Positions 50,472 to 59,372 of a DNA stretch of 64,000 nucleotides are shown piece after piece. The notes beneath the pieces were generated by a model, which worked only from the letters and a program-made list of their open reading frames with translations, made no database searches and was not told where the DNA came from. Positions within the stretch are counted from its first letter, which is position 1, and each line of letters begins with the position of its first letter. This stretch comes from Streptomyces sp. CB02400 (GTDB lineage Bacteria > Actinomycetota > Actinomycetes > Streptomycetales > Streptomycetaceae), in the NCBI RefSeq assembly GCF_001905725.1, contig NZ_LIWB01000018.1, forward strand, positions 71,616 through 135,615. Reading direction: 5' to 3'. Made by a program: the position numbers and the translations under genes.

Positions 50472-51541
50472 TTGTCCGCTGCCCATCCCGCGTAGAAGAG
50501 GCCCAGTCCGACGATCACACAGATGCCCTGGATGATCCAGAAGCGGACCACCACGAGGACTTCGGACCAGCCCTTGAGTTCGAAGTGATGCTGGAGCGGT
50601 GCCATCCGGAAGACCCGCTTCCCGGTGAGCTTGAACGAGCCGACCTGGATGACCACCGACATGGTGATGAGGACGAACAGACCGCCCAGGATGGCCAGCA
50701 GCAGCTCGGTGCGGGAGCAGATCGCGAGACCCGCGAGCACACCGCCGAGCGCCAGCGAACCGGTGTCACCCATGAAGATCTTGGCCGGAGAGGTGTTCCA
50801 CCACAGGAAGCCCAGGCAGGAACCCATCAGCGCGGAGGCGACGACCGCGAGGTCCAGCGGGTCGCGCACCTCGTAACAGGCGCCCGGGTTGGTCAGCGTC
50901 TCGCCGTTGGCGCAGGACTCCTGGAACTGCCAGACGCCGATGAAGGTGTAGGCGCCGAAGACGAGCACGGAGGCGCCGGTGGCGAGACCGTCCAGACCGT
51001 CGGTCAGGTTCACGCCGTTCGACATCGCCAGGATCATGAACAGCGCCCAGACGACGAACAGCACCGGGCCGATGGTCCAGCCGAAGTCCGTGATGAACGA
51101 CAGCTTCGTGGAGGCCGGGGTCTGCCCGCGGGAGTCCGCGAACTGCAGCGAGAGCACCGCGAAGGCGATGCCGACGATGAGCTGGCCGGCCATCTTCGCC
51201 TTGGCCCGCAGACCCAGCGAACGCCGCTTGACGATCTTGATGTAGTCGTCCAGGAAGCCGACCAGGCCCATGCCGACCATCAGGCCCAGCACCAGCACGC
51301 CCGAGTACCTCGGCGGCTCGCCGCTGATCACCTTGCTGAGGAAGTACGCGGCGACCGTCGCCAGGATGAAGGCGATACCGCCCATGGTCGGCGTACCGCG
51401 CTTGCTGGCGTGCTCGCGCGGGCCGTCGTCACGGATGTACTGCCCGTACCCCTTGCGCGCGAGCAGCTTGATCAGCAGCGGGGTGCCGATCAGCGTCAGG
51501 AAGAGGCCAATGACTCCTGCGAACAGGATCTGATTCATCAT
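50468..51541 (-). CDS. mraY: Phospho-MurNAc-pentapeptide translocase
   Basis: Transfers phospho-MurNAc-pentapeptide to undecaprenyl phosphate, making lipid I. The 357-residue protein has about 10 hydrophobic segments; the catalytic aspartates are in GLVGFLDDYIKIVKRRS and NLTDGLDGLA, and the loop RMAPLQHHFELKGWSE is present. An outside loop has two cysteines 12 residues apart (SCANGETLTNPGACYE). Its start overlaps the murF stop (ATGA). Confidence 0.97.
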   Translation of the reverse strand: MMNQILFAGVIGLFLTLIGTPLLIKLLARKGYGQYIRDDGPREHASKRGTPTMGGIAFILATVAAYFLSKVISGEPPRYSGVLVLGLMVGMGLVGFLDDYIKIVKRRSLGLRAKAKMAGQLIVGIAFAVLSLQFADSRGQTPASTKLSFITDFGWTIGPVLFVVWALFMILAMSNGVNLTDGLDGLATGASVLVFGAYTFIGVWQFQESCANGETLTNPGACYEVRDPLDLAVVASALMGSCLGFLWWNTSPAKIFMGDTGSLALGGVLAGLAICSRTELLLAILGGLFVLITMSVVIQVGSFKLTGKRVFRMAPLQHHFELKGWSEVLVVVRFWIIQGICVIVGLGLFYAGWAADK

Positions 51542-52953
51542 CGGGCGGCGACCTCACCCTCGGCACCGGTCTCGAGCAGCGCCTGCGCCACGCTCTCGAG
51601 CCCGACCGAACGGGACGCCTTCACGAGTACGACATCCCCCGGGCGCAATTCGCTGCGCAACAGGTCGACCGCCGCCTGTGCGTCGGACACGTGCACCGAC
51701 TCCTCACCCCACGAACCCTCGTTATATGCGCCCAGTTGCAGCCAGGCGGCTTCCCTGCCCCCGACCGCGACGAGCTTGCTGACGTTGAGCCGGACGGCGA
51801 GCCGTCCGACCGCGTCGTGCTCGGCGAGCGCCTCGTCCCCGAGCTCGGCCATCTTGCCGAGCACCGCCCACGTACGGCGTCCCTTGCCCATGGCCGCCAG
51901 CGCGCGCAGCGCTGCCTTCATGGACTCGGGGTTCGCGTTGTAGGCGTCGTTGACGACCGTCACGCCGTCCGGGCGCTCGGTGACCTCCATCCGCCAGCGG
52001 GAGAGGGAGCCCGCCTCGGAGAGCGCGGTGGCGATCTCGTCTGCGGACATGCCCAACTCGTGGGCGACGGCGGCCGCGGCGAGCGCGTTCGACACGTGAT
52101 GCTCACCGTACAGGCGCATGGTCACATCGGATGCACCGGAGGGTGTGTGAAGCCTGAAGGAAGGCTGTCCGCTGTCCGTGAGTCGCACGTTCTCGGCCCG
52201 AACGTCCGCTTCGTCGGACTCTCCGAAAAGGATCACCTTCGCCTTCGTACGGGACGCCATGGCCCGTACGAGGGGGTCGTCCGCGTTGAGGACCGCGGCG
52301 CCGCCCTCCTCGGCCGGGGGCAGGGCCTCCACCAACTCGCCCTTGGCCTGGGCGATCTGCTCCCGGCCGCCGAACTCGCCGATGTGGGCGGAGCCGACGT
52401 TCAGGACCAGTCCGACCTTCGGGGGCGTCAGCCCGGTGAGGTACCGGATGTGGCCGATTCCGCGCGCTCCCATCTCCAGCACGAGGAACTTCGTCTCCTC
52501 GGTGGCGGTGAGCGCGGTGAGCGGCAGGCCGATCTCGTTGTTGAGCGAGCCGGGGGTGAAGACGGTCGGCGCCTCGCGCCGCAGGACCTGGGCGATGAGG
52601 TCCTTGGTGCTGGTCTTGCCGGCCGAGCCGGTGAGCGCGACGAGGGTGGTGCCGAGCAGGCCGACGACGTGCCGGGCGAGGGCGCCGAGGGCCGCCTGGA
52701 CGTCCGCCACGACGATCGCGGGAACACCGACGGGCCGGGAGGCGAGCACGGCGACCGCGCCCGCCTCGACGACCCGCTCCGCGAAGTCGTGGCCGTCCAC
52801 GCGCTCGCCGGCGAAGGCGACGAACAGGCTGCCCGGAACCGCCTCCCGCGAGTCCCGGACGACCGGTCCGGTGACCCGGACGGACGGGTCCGGTATGTCG
52901 TGCGTCTGCCCGCCGACGACTTCTGCGATCTCGGCGAGGGAGAGGGCGATCAC
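51538..52953 (-). CDS. murF: UDP-MurNAc-tripeptide:D-Ala-D-Ala ligase
   Basis: Completes the cytoplasmic pentapeptide. The 471-residue product shows the ATP loop ALTGSAGKTSTKDL, FLVLEMGARGIGHIRYL and the C-domain VVNDAYNANPESMKAAL. The GTG at 52953 gives IALSLAEIAEVVGGQTHD, 4 bp after murE. It overlaps mraY by 4 bp. D-Ala-D-Ala ligase itself is not in the window. Confidence 0.97.
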   Translation of the reverse strand: MIALSLAEIAEVVGGQTHDIPDPSVRVTGPVVRDSREAVPGSLFVAFAGERVDGHDFAERVVEAGAVAVLASRPVGVPAIVVADVQAALGALARHVVGLLGTTLVALTGSAGKTSTKDLIAQVLRREAPTVFTPGSLNNEIGLPLTALTATEETKFLVLEMGARGIGHIRYLTGLTPPKVGLVLNVGSAHIGEFGGREQIAQAKGELVEALPPAEEGGAAVLNADDPLVRAMASRTKAKVILFGESDEADVRAENVRLTDSGQPSFRLHTPSGASDVTMRLYGEHHVSNALAAAAVAHELGMSADEIATALSEAGSLSRWRMEVTERPDGVTVVNDAYNANPESMKAALRALAAMGKGRRTWAVLGKMAELGDEALAEHDAVGRLAVRLNVSKLVAVGGREAAWLQLGAYNEGSWGEESVHVSDAQAAVDLLRSELRPGDVVLVKASRSVGLESVAQALLETGAEGEVAAR

Positions 52954-52957
52954 AAGT

Positions 52958-54613
52958 TCATCCCTGGGTTTTCTTGATGGCTTCCCGAAGCACCTGGCGG
53001 TCGTCGAAGGGACGCACCACCCCGGCGATGTCCTGCCCCTGCTCATGGCCCTTGCCGGCGACCAGCACCGTGTCGCCGGGCCGCGCCCGTGCGACGGCGG
53101 CGGCGATCGCGGCGGCCCGGTCCTCGAAGACCTGCACCTCGCCGCGCTCGTGCGCGGGCACGGAGGCGGCGCCGTGGAGCATGGTGGCGAGGATCGCGAG
53201 GGGGTCCTCGGAGCGGGGGTTGTCGGAGGTCAGTACGGCGGTGTCGGCGAGCCGCGCGGCGGCGGCGCCCATGGGCATCCGCTTGGTCCTGTCGCGGTCG
53301 CCGCCGCACCCCAGCACGACGTGCACCCGGCCCTCGGTGACCTTGCGCAGGGCGCGCAGCACCGATTCCACGGCGTCGGTCTTGTGGGCGTAGTCCACCA
53401 CCGCGAGGTACGGCTGTCCGGCGTCCACGCGCTCCAGCCGGCCCGGCACGCCCGGTACGGCGGCGACGCCGTCGGCGGCGGCCTGCGGGTCGAGTCCGGC
53501 GGCGGCGAGGGCGACGATCGCGGCGAGGGTGTTGGCCACGTTGAAGGGCCCCGGCAGCGGCGACCTGGCGCCGATCCGCTCGCCCTCGGGGCCGATCACG
53601 GTGAACGTCGAGTCCATCGGGCCGACCTCGACGTCCTCGGCGCGCCAGTCGGCGTCGGGGTGGCCCTCGGCGGAGTAGGTGACGACCGGGACGCCGGCCT
53701 CCTTGGCGAGCCTGCGGCCGTACTCGTCGTCCACGTTGACCACGCCGAGCCGGCTGCGCTCCGGCGTGAAGAGCTGCGCCTTGGCCCGGAAGTAGTCCTC
53801 CATGTCGGAGTGGAACTCCATGTGTTCCGGGCTGAGGTTGGTGAAGACGGCGATGTCGAAGACGCAGCCGTCGACCCGGCCGAGGACCAGGGCGTGGCTG
53901 GAGACCTCCATGGCGACCGCGTCGGTGCCGCGCTCGCGCATGACGGCGAACAGGGCCTGGAGGTCGGTGGCCTCGGGCGTGGTGCGCTCGGACTTGATGC
54001 GCTCGTCGCCGATGCGCATCTCGACGGTGCCGATCAGCCCCGTGCTGTGCACGGTCCTCAGACCGCCCTCGACGAGGTAGGCGGTGGTGGTCTTGCCGGA
54101 GGTGCCGGTGATGCCGAGCTGGAGCAGGTCGCGGCCCGGACGGCCGTAGATGGTGGCCGCCAGTTCGCCCATCCTCGCGCGCGGGTCGTCGACCACCAGC
54201 GCCGGCAGTCCGGCCGCGGCGACGCGCTCGGCGCCGGACGGGTCGGTCAGCACGGCGACCGCGCCGAGGCCGGCGGCCTGGGTGACGAAGTCGGCGCCGT
54301 GGACGCGGGCGCCCGGGAGGGCGGCGTACAGGTCGCCGGGGCGGACGGCGCGCGAGTCATGGGTGATGCCCGTGACGTCGGCGGCCTGTTCCGGCGTGGG
54401 GGCACCCAGCTGACCGGCGAGTTCCGCGAGGGGTGTGGCGGAGACCTGAACCGGACGGGGCGGTCCCGGATATGTCACGGGGTGGCCCTTCTGGGTGGTT
54501 TGGGACTGATCAGCGTGTGGCACGGCGGTGAGCGTACCGGGCGTACCGGCTCGGGGGCTAAGCGAGGGGCGGGGGGTGTGCTGGTTCCCGGGGTCGGGGG
54601 TGATCGTCGTCAC
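52958..54613 (-). CDS. murE: UDP-MurNAc-dipeptide:diaminopimelate ligase
   Basis: Adds diaminopimelate to the stem peptide. The 551-residue protein has the ATP loop GITGTSGKTTTAYL, the carbamylated-Lys region in the central domain, and the DNPR motif (LTSDNPRSEDP), which marks a DAP enzyme. Streptomycetes use LL-DAP. Two starts are plausible: GTG 54613 adds about 45 Pro/Thr-rich residues (TTITPDPGNQHTPRPSL), while GTG 54478 begins TYPGPPRPVQVSATPL and gives a standard length. I kept the longer, as the extension is open and follows ftsI by 35 bp. Confidence 0.95.
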   Translation of the reverse strand: MTTITPDPGNQHTPRPSLSPRAGTPGTLTAVPHADQSQTTQKGHPVTYPGPPRPVQVSATPLAELAGQLGAPTPEQAADVTGITHDSRAVRPGDLYAALPGARVHGADFVTQAAGLGAVAVLTDPSGAERVAAAGLPALVVDDPRARMGELAATIYGRPGRDLLQLGITGTSGKTTTAYLVEGGLRTVHSTGLIGTVEMRIGDERIKSERTTPEATDLQALFAVMRERGTDAVAMEVSSHALVLGRVDGCVFDIAVFTNLSPEHMEFHSDMEDYFRAKAQLFTPERSRLGVVNVDDEYGRRLAKEAGVPVVTYSAEGHPDADWRAEDVEVGPMDSTFTVIGPEGERIGARSPLPGPFNVANTLAAIVALAAAGLDPQAAADGVAAVPGVPGRLERVDAGQPYLAVVDYAHKTDAVESVLRALRKVTEGRVHVVLGCGGDRDRTKRMPMGAAAARLADTAVLTSDNPRSEDPLAILATMLHGAASVPAHERGEVQVFEDRAAAIAAAVARARPGDTVLVAGKGHEQGQDIAGVVRPFDDRQVLREAIKKTQG

Positions 54614-54648
54614 GGGGTGGTTCCTGGTGGCTCGGTGCTCGGTACGGG

Positions 54649-56616
54649 TCAGGGCTTGAAGGTGACCGGGAGGTCGGCGGGGTCGGCGCCGGTCGGCGGC
54701 ACCTGAAGGGTCTTCAGGGCGAACTCCATGACCTGCTTGTACACGGGTCCGCAGATCTGGCCGCCGAAGTAGCTGCCCTCGGTGGCGTTCTGGATGACGC
54801 AGTAGACGGTGATCCTGGGCTTGTCGGCGGGGGCGAAGCCGGCGAAGGACGAGGTGTAGCCGTGGTATCTGCCGGTGGCCGGATCCACGCGGTTCGCCGT
54901 ACCCGTCTTCCCCGCGACCCGGTAGCCCGGGATGCGTGCCTTGGTGCCGGTGCCCTCCTCGTCGTCGACGACCGACTCCAGCATCCGGGCGAGCGTCTTC
55001 GCCGTCTTCTCGCTGACGACCCTGGTCTTCTCGGGCTCCGGGGCGGGGGTGAAGCGTCCGTCGGGGCCCGTGGAGCCGCGTACGAGGGTGGGTTCGACGC
55101 GGACGCCGCCGTTGGCGATGGTCGAGTAGACGGAGGCGGCCTGCATGGCGTTCACGGAGACGCCCTGGCCGAAAGGAATCGTGTACTGCTGCGAGGTGGA
55201 CCACTCGTCCGGCGGGGCGAGGATGCCCTTGGTCTCACCGGGGAAGCCGAGCCCGGTGTGGCTGCCGAGGCCGAACTTGCGCAGGTACTTGTAGAGGACC
55301 TTGTTGGCCTGGGCCTGGGTCTTGCCGAGCTGGCCGGTGGCGAGGATGGTGCCGATGTTGCTGGACTTGGCGAGTACGCCGTTGAGCGTCAGGTACCAGG
55401 TCGGGTGGTCGATGTCGTCCTTGAAGAGCCGGTCGCCGCGGTGCAGCCGGTTGGGCACGACGACGTGGGTCCCCGGGGTGGCGGCGTTCTCCTCGAGGAC
55501 GGCCGCCATCGACAGGACCTTGGCGGTGGAGCCGGGTTCGAAGGCGTCCTGGACGGCCGCGTTGCCGAGCGCGTCCGGGTCGGCCTCGGAGAGGTCGTTG
55601 GGGTCGAAGCCGGGCGCGTTGGCCATCGCGAGGACCTCGCCGGTGCGGGTGTCCTGGACGATGACGTAGCCGCGGTCGGCCGCGGACTCCTTCACCTGCT
55701 CGCTGATGGCGTTCTGCGCGGCCCACTGGATGTCGCGGTCGATGGTGAGCTCGACGTCGTTGCCGGGTACGGCCGGGGTCTCGGTGGAGCCCGCGGTCGG
55801 GACGAGACGGCCGCCGGACTGGGCGTAGCGGATCTTGCCGTCCTCGCCGGCCAGCCGCTCGTCGAGCTGGAGCTCGATGCCGCCGCCGCCCTTGCCCTCG
55901 GCGTTGACCCAGCCCAGTATCCCGGCGGCGAGTTCCCTGTTGGGGTACACCCGCTTGCTGGTGGGCACGGAGAAGACGCCGGCCAGGACGTTGGCGGTGG
56001 ACTCGTCGGTCTCGGCCTTCTTGGCGAGCGCGGCCTTCAGGTCCTTGATCTGCTTCCAGGTCTGCGGGGTCTGGCGGCCGGCCAGTTTGACGTAGCGCAG
56101 GGCCTTGTTCTCCGGGCGCAGCTTCTCGACCAGGTCGTCCTGGTCCTGGCCGAGGATCGGGGCGAGGAGGGCGGCGGCCTGCTCGGGGCCGTCGGCGATC
56201 TCCAGCTCGTCCGGGGCGAACATCGTGGGGTCGGCGGTGATGTCGTAGGCGTCCTCGGTGGTCGCCAGGGTCACGCCGTGGCGGTCGGTGATCCCGCCGC
56301 GCTCGGCCTCCAGCACCTGGCCGACGTAGCGGTTGCGGTCGGCCTTGGCGGCGTAGGTGCTCGCGTCGACGGCCTGCACCTGGAACAGCCGTACGACGAA
56401 GGCGAGCAGGACCAGGGTCAGGGCGACGCCGATCAGGCGCAGCCGGGGGCGGGGGCTGCCCAGCCGGATGGCCTTCGGGGGCGCGGGGCGGGGTCCCGAA
56501 GGCCTGCGGGCCGGGCGGGCGCCGGGGCCCGGTCGCTGTCCGCCGGCCGGGCGGGCGGGCCTGGCGGGGCCGGGCACCCGGCGGCGGGGAGGCTGCCTGT
56601 CGGACACTTCCGTCAC
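54649..56616 (-). CDS. ftsI: Septal transpeptidase FtsI (PBP3-type)
   Basis: Class B penicillin-binding protein that cross-links septal wall with FtsW. The 655-residue product has a long Arg/Pro-rich cytoplasmic tail (RRRVPGPARPARPAGG, about 1-55), one membrane helix (about 60-80), the dimerisation domain (QVLEAERGGITDRHG), and the transpeptidase domain with SxxK in EPGSTAKVLSM, SxN in AKSSNIG and KTG in VAGKTGTAN. The GTG start overlaps ftsL by 4 bp. Confidence 0.97.
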   Translation of the reverse strand: MTEVSDRQPPRRRVPGPARPARPAGGQRPGPGARPARRPSGPRPAPPKAIRLGSPRPRLRLIGVALTLVLLAFVVRLFQVQAVDASTYAAKADRNRYVGQVLEAERGGITDRHGVTLATTEDAYDITADPTMFAPDELEIADGPEQAAALLAPILGQDQDDLVEKLRPENKALRYVKLAGRQTPQTWKQIKDLKAALAKKAETDESTANVLAGVFSVPTSKRVYPNRELAAGILGWVNAEGKGGGGIELQLDERLAGEDGKIRYAQSGGRLVPTAGSTETPAVPGNDVELTIDRDIQWAAQNAISEQVKESAADRGYVIVQDTRTGEVLAMANAPGFDPNDLSEADPDALGNAAVQDAFEPGSTAKVLSMAAVLEENAATPGTHVVVPNRLHRGDRLFKDDIDHPTWYLTLNGVLAKSSNIGTILATGQLGKTQAQANKVLYKYLRKFGLGSHTGLGFPGETKGILAPPDEWSTSQQYTIPFGQGVSVNAMQAASVYSTIANGGVRVEPTLVRGSTGPDGRFTPAPEPEKTRVVSEKTAKTLARMLESVVDDEEGTGTKARIPGYRVAGKTGTANRVDPATGRYHGYTSSFAGFAPADKPRITVYCVIQNATEGSYFGGQICGPVYKQVMEFALKTLQVPPTGADPADLPVTFKP

Positions 56617-57098
56617 CTGCCGGGGGTCGATGAGGAGGAGGGCGTGGAGGCGGTGGGCGGCGGGACCGTCGCGGTGGCCAGCGCCTCGGGCGCGAGGACC
56701 AGGGGCGCGCGGGCGGCGGAGGCGGCACCGGGTACGCCCTTGACCTTGCCGTCGGGGCCGAGGAAGGCGGGGTCGCCGCCGGGCACCATGCCGAGTTCGC
56801 GGGCACGGCGCTGGAGGGCGTCGGGGGCGGAGTAGGCGTCGATGTCCCGCTGCAGTGCCTGTTCCTCGTCGGTGAGGTTCTTGGTCTCCCGCTGGAGGTC
56901 GTCGAGCTGGAACGCGCCCTCGCTGAGGGCGGAGTTCAGCACCAGGAGGCCGATCAGACCGCCGCCGAGGAGGGTGACGACGAGGAGGACGAAGGGGGTG
57001 CGCGCCGCCTGGGCGCGCCCGGTGGGCAGGAGATGCGTGAGCCGGGCCGCCCGCCCCTTCAGCTCGGGCCGCCCCTTCAGTTCGGGTTTCCTACTCAC
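56613..57098 (-). CDS. ftsL: Cell division protein FtsL
   Basis: Small bitopic divisome protein. The 161-residue product has a Lys-rich cytoplasmic tail with a twice-repeated PELKGR, one membrane helix (about 36-57, FVLLVVTLLGGGLIGLLVLN), and a leucine-zipper-like coiled coil (about 65-100, LDDLQRETKNLTDEEQALQR). The C-terminal 40 residues are Ala/Pro/Ser/Thr-rich. Assignment rests on topology and its place between rsmH and ftsI. GTG at 57098. Confidence 0.9.
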   Translation of the reverse strand: MSRKPELKGRPELKGRAARLTHLLPTGRAQAARTPFVLLVVTLLGGGLIGLLVLNSALSEGAFQLDDLQRETKNLTDEEQALQRDIDAYSAPDALQRRARELGMVPGGDPAFLGPDGKVKGVPGAASAARAPLVLAPEALATATVPPPTASTPSSSSTPGR

Positions 57099-57187
57099 TC
57101 ACGCTCCCCTGAGTTCGCTTTTCCCACCCGTCCGCCCGGCCGCCCGTCACCCGCCTCGTGCGCCGTCCGTGCCTCACCGTCCGTGCC

Positions 57188-58144
57188 TCAATCGACGTCC
57201 TCCCGGATCCGCTCGGCGCCGCGCAGCCGCGCGGGGGCCGCGCGCCGGTTCTCGGCGATCTCCTCCTCGGTGGGAAGTTCGGCACCGCGCGTGAGCAGCT
57301 TGAGCCGGGGCTGGTACTGCTCGGGGACGACCGGGAGCCCGGGCGGGGCGGTGGTCGCGGCGCCGGCCGCGAACACCTGCTTGACCAGCCGGTCCTCCAG
57401 GGAGTGGTACGACAGCACGGCGATCCGTCCGCCGACGTCGAGGGCCTTCACGGCCGCGGGGATCGCCCGCTCCAGCACCGACAGCTCGCCGTTGACCTCG
57501 ATCCGCAGGGCCTGGAAGGTGCGCTTGGCCGGGTTGCCGCCGGTGCGCTTGGCGGCCTGCGGCAGCGCGTCGCGGATCAGCTCGACCAGACGGGCGCTGT
57601 TGGTGAACGGCTCCTTCTCGCGTTCGCGCACGATCGCGGAGACGATGCGCTTGGCCTGCTTCTCCTCGCCGTAGGCGCGCAGGATGCGGACGAGTTCGCC
57701 GGGCGGGTAGGTGTTGAGGACCTCGGCGGCGCTGACGCCGGTCGTCTGGTCCATGCGCATGTCGAGGGGGGCGTCCTGGGCGTAGGCGAAGCCGCGGTCG
57801 GCCTCGTCGAGCTGCATGGAGGACACCCCGAGGTCGAACAGGACGCCCCGCACGCGCGGGAGCCCGAGCCGGTCGAGGACGTCGGGGAGCTCGTCGTAGA
57901 CGGCGTGCACCAGGGTGGCCCGCTCGCCGTAGGGCGCGAGCCGCTCGCCGGACAGGCGCAGGGCCTCCTTGTCGCGGTCCAGGGCGACGAGCCGCGCCTC
58001 GGGGAACCGCTGGAGCAGGGCCTCGCTGTGGCCGCCGAGCCCGAGCGTGCAGTCGACCACCACCGCTCCGGGCCGCTCCAGGGCGGGCGCCAACAGGTCC
58101 AGGCACCGCTGGAGCATCACCGGGACGTGTCGACTCTGGCTCAA
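57188..58144 (-). CDS. rsmH: 16S rRNA (cytosine-1402 N4)-methyltransferase
   Basis: SAM-dependent methylation of C1402 in the ribosome decoding centre. The 318-residue protein begins SRHVPVMLQRCLDLLAPAL and has the SAM motif VVDCTLGLGGHSEALLQRFP, VRGVLFDLGVSSMQLDEADR, and ISYHSLED-like LSYHSLEDRLVKQVF. It is the first gene of the cluster; no mraZ is found between it and the carbonic anhydrase gene. The ftsL start is 89 bp downstream. Confidence 0.97.
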   Translation of the reverse strand: MSQSRHVPVMLQRCLDLLAPALERPGAVVVDCTLGLGGHSEALLQRFPEARLVALDRDKEALRLSGERLAPYGERATLVHAVYDELPDVLDRLGLPRVRGVLFDLGVSSMQLDEADRGFAYAQDAPLDMRMDQTTGVSAAEVLNTYPPGELVRILRAYGEEKQAKRIVSAIVREREKEPFTNSARLVELIRDALPQAAKRTGGNPAKRTFQALRIEVNGELSVLERAIPAAVKALDVGGRIAVLSYHSLEDRLVKQVFAAGAATTAPPGLPVVPEQYQPRLKLLTRGAELPTEEEIAENRRAAPARLRGAERIREDVD

Positions 58145-58562
58145 GTGGCCCTCTCAGGTCCGGCACGGCGCTCACGCACCGCCGGGTTCCCGCCCTCCCC
58201 CGGTGAGGGGCGGCCGACGCCGTCAGGCGCAGGCCGGGCGGCGGCGGGAGGAGGCCGAGCCGTACGTGCGCGCCGCGCACGCGGGGAGACCCCCCGGTCG
58301 TCGCCGGGGGATCCGGGGAAAGTCAGTGCAGCGGGTGCTCTCGCCTCCCGCTTCGCGCCACTTTAGTCCACGGTCCCGCCCGGTCAATCAACCGGCCTGC
58401 GCGTCGCGGCCCGCGCGGCGGGTCAAGGGGCGGATCGGACACATCACCCGTAGGAGGGGGCTCACACCACCCCTGTGGATTACCTCACACCAAGACTCAC
58501 TGACGTTCTTTGTCGCCTCTCACAACGGGCCCGATGCCCTGGTGACCAGTAACGTCATGGGT
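58145..58562. other. 418-bp divergent spacer between rsmH and the carbonic anhydrase gene
   Basis: No gene is seen. The half nearest rsmH is very GC-rich and would form a leader of about 209 nt for the division cluster. The central part holds the promoter at 58360-58387. The part near 58480-58560 is less GC-rich and includes a TAACGT element for the plus-strand gene. Confidence 0.6.
58360..58387 (-). promoter_or_regulatory. HrdB-type promoter of the division/cell-wall cluster
   Basis: On the minus strand TTGACC (58382-58387), a 16-bp spacer and TAAAGT (58360-58365) match the vegetative sigma consensus TTGACN-N16-18-TANNNT. Transcription should start near 58353, about 209 nt before rsmH, and could run through to ftsQ or beyond. 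Confidence 0.75.
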
Positions 58563-59111
58563 ATGACGACTTCCGCATCGGTTCCCACCGGCCCCCAGAA
58601 CGCCACCACCGGCCACGGCACGGTCACCGACCGTCTGGTCGACGCCAACCAGCAGTACGCGGCCGCCTTCACCGACCCCGGCATGGACGCCCGCCCGGTC
58701 CTGAACGTCGCCGTGGTGGCCTGCATGGACGCCCGCCTCGACCTGCACGCCGCGCTGGGCCTGTCGCTCGGCGACTGCCACACCATCCGCAACGCGGGCG
58801 GCGTCGTCACCGACGACGTGATCCGCTCGCTGACCATCAGCCAGCGCGCCCTGGGCACCCGCAGCGTGGTCCTCATCCACCACACCGGCTGCGGTCTGGA
58901 GTCCATCACCGAGGAGTTCCGGCACGACCTGGAGATGGAGGTGGGCCAGCGTCCCGGCTGGGCCGTGGAGGCCTTCCGGGACGTGGACCAGGACGTACGG
59001 CAGTCGATGCAGCGCGTGCGCACCTCGCCGTTCCTGCTGCACACCGACGACGTGCGCGGCTTCGTCTTCGACGTGAAGTCGGGCCGGCTGCGCGAGATCG
59101 ACCCCGCCTGA
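58563..59111 (+). CDS. Beta-class carbonic anhydrase
   Basis: Zinc enzyme that interconverts CO2 and bicarbonate. The 182-residue protein has the CxDxR motif in VACMDARLDLHAALG and the HxxC motif in IHHTGCGLES, the zinc ligands of the beta class; CHTIRNAGGVVTDDVIRSL is the family's central block. The ATG at 58563 is preferred over 58557 because TAACGT (58550-58555) lies exactly 7 nt before it with no Shine-Dalgarno. Divergent from the division cluster. Confidence 0.93.
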   Translation: MTTSASVPTGPQNATTGHGTVTDRLVDANQQYAAAFTDPGMDARPVLNVAVVACMDARLDLHAALGLSLGDCHTIRNAGGVVTDDVIRSLTISQRALGTRSVVLIHHTGCGLESITEEFRHDLEMEVGQRPGWAVEAFRDVDQDVRQSMQRVRTSPFLLHTDDVRGFVFDVKSGRLREIDPA

Positions 59112-59372
59112 CCTGGCCGCCCACCCCGGAGAGAACCCGGACTCCGGACTCAGTCCGACGTCGTAAGACCTGACATATCGCTGTCAGTTGTCCACAGGCG
59201 AGTGACACGAATCGGTAACGGCGGCAACAATGCGGGAGTGGTGCCACGCGGAACTTTTCCCGCGTGGTGTCCGTGATTCGGGGTGGGCCGGTCCGCACAG
59301 CAAGGCGTCGGCCCGGGACATTTGGGGTCCCCCGCTCCTTGGGGAGCGCGGGGAAGGGCCGAGGAGGGCCGG

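Noticed and set aside
58145..58562. mraZ gene upstream of rsmH
   Set aside because: No frame with MraZ/AbrB-like sequence on either strand; the spacer holds a promoter and leader only.
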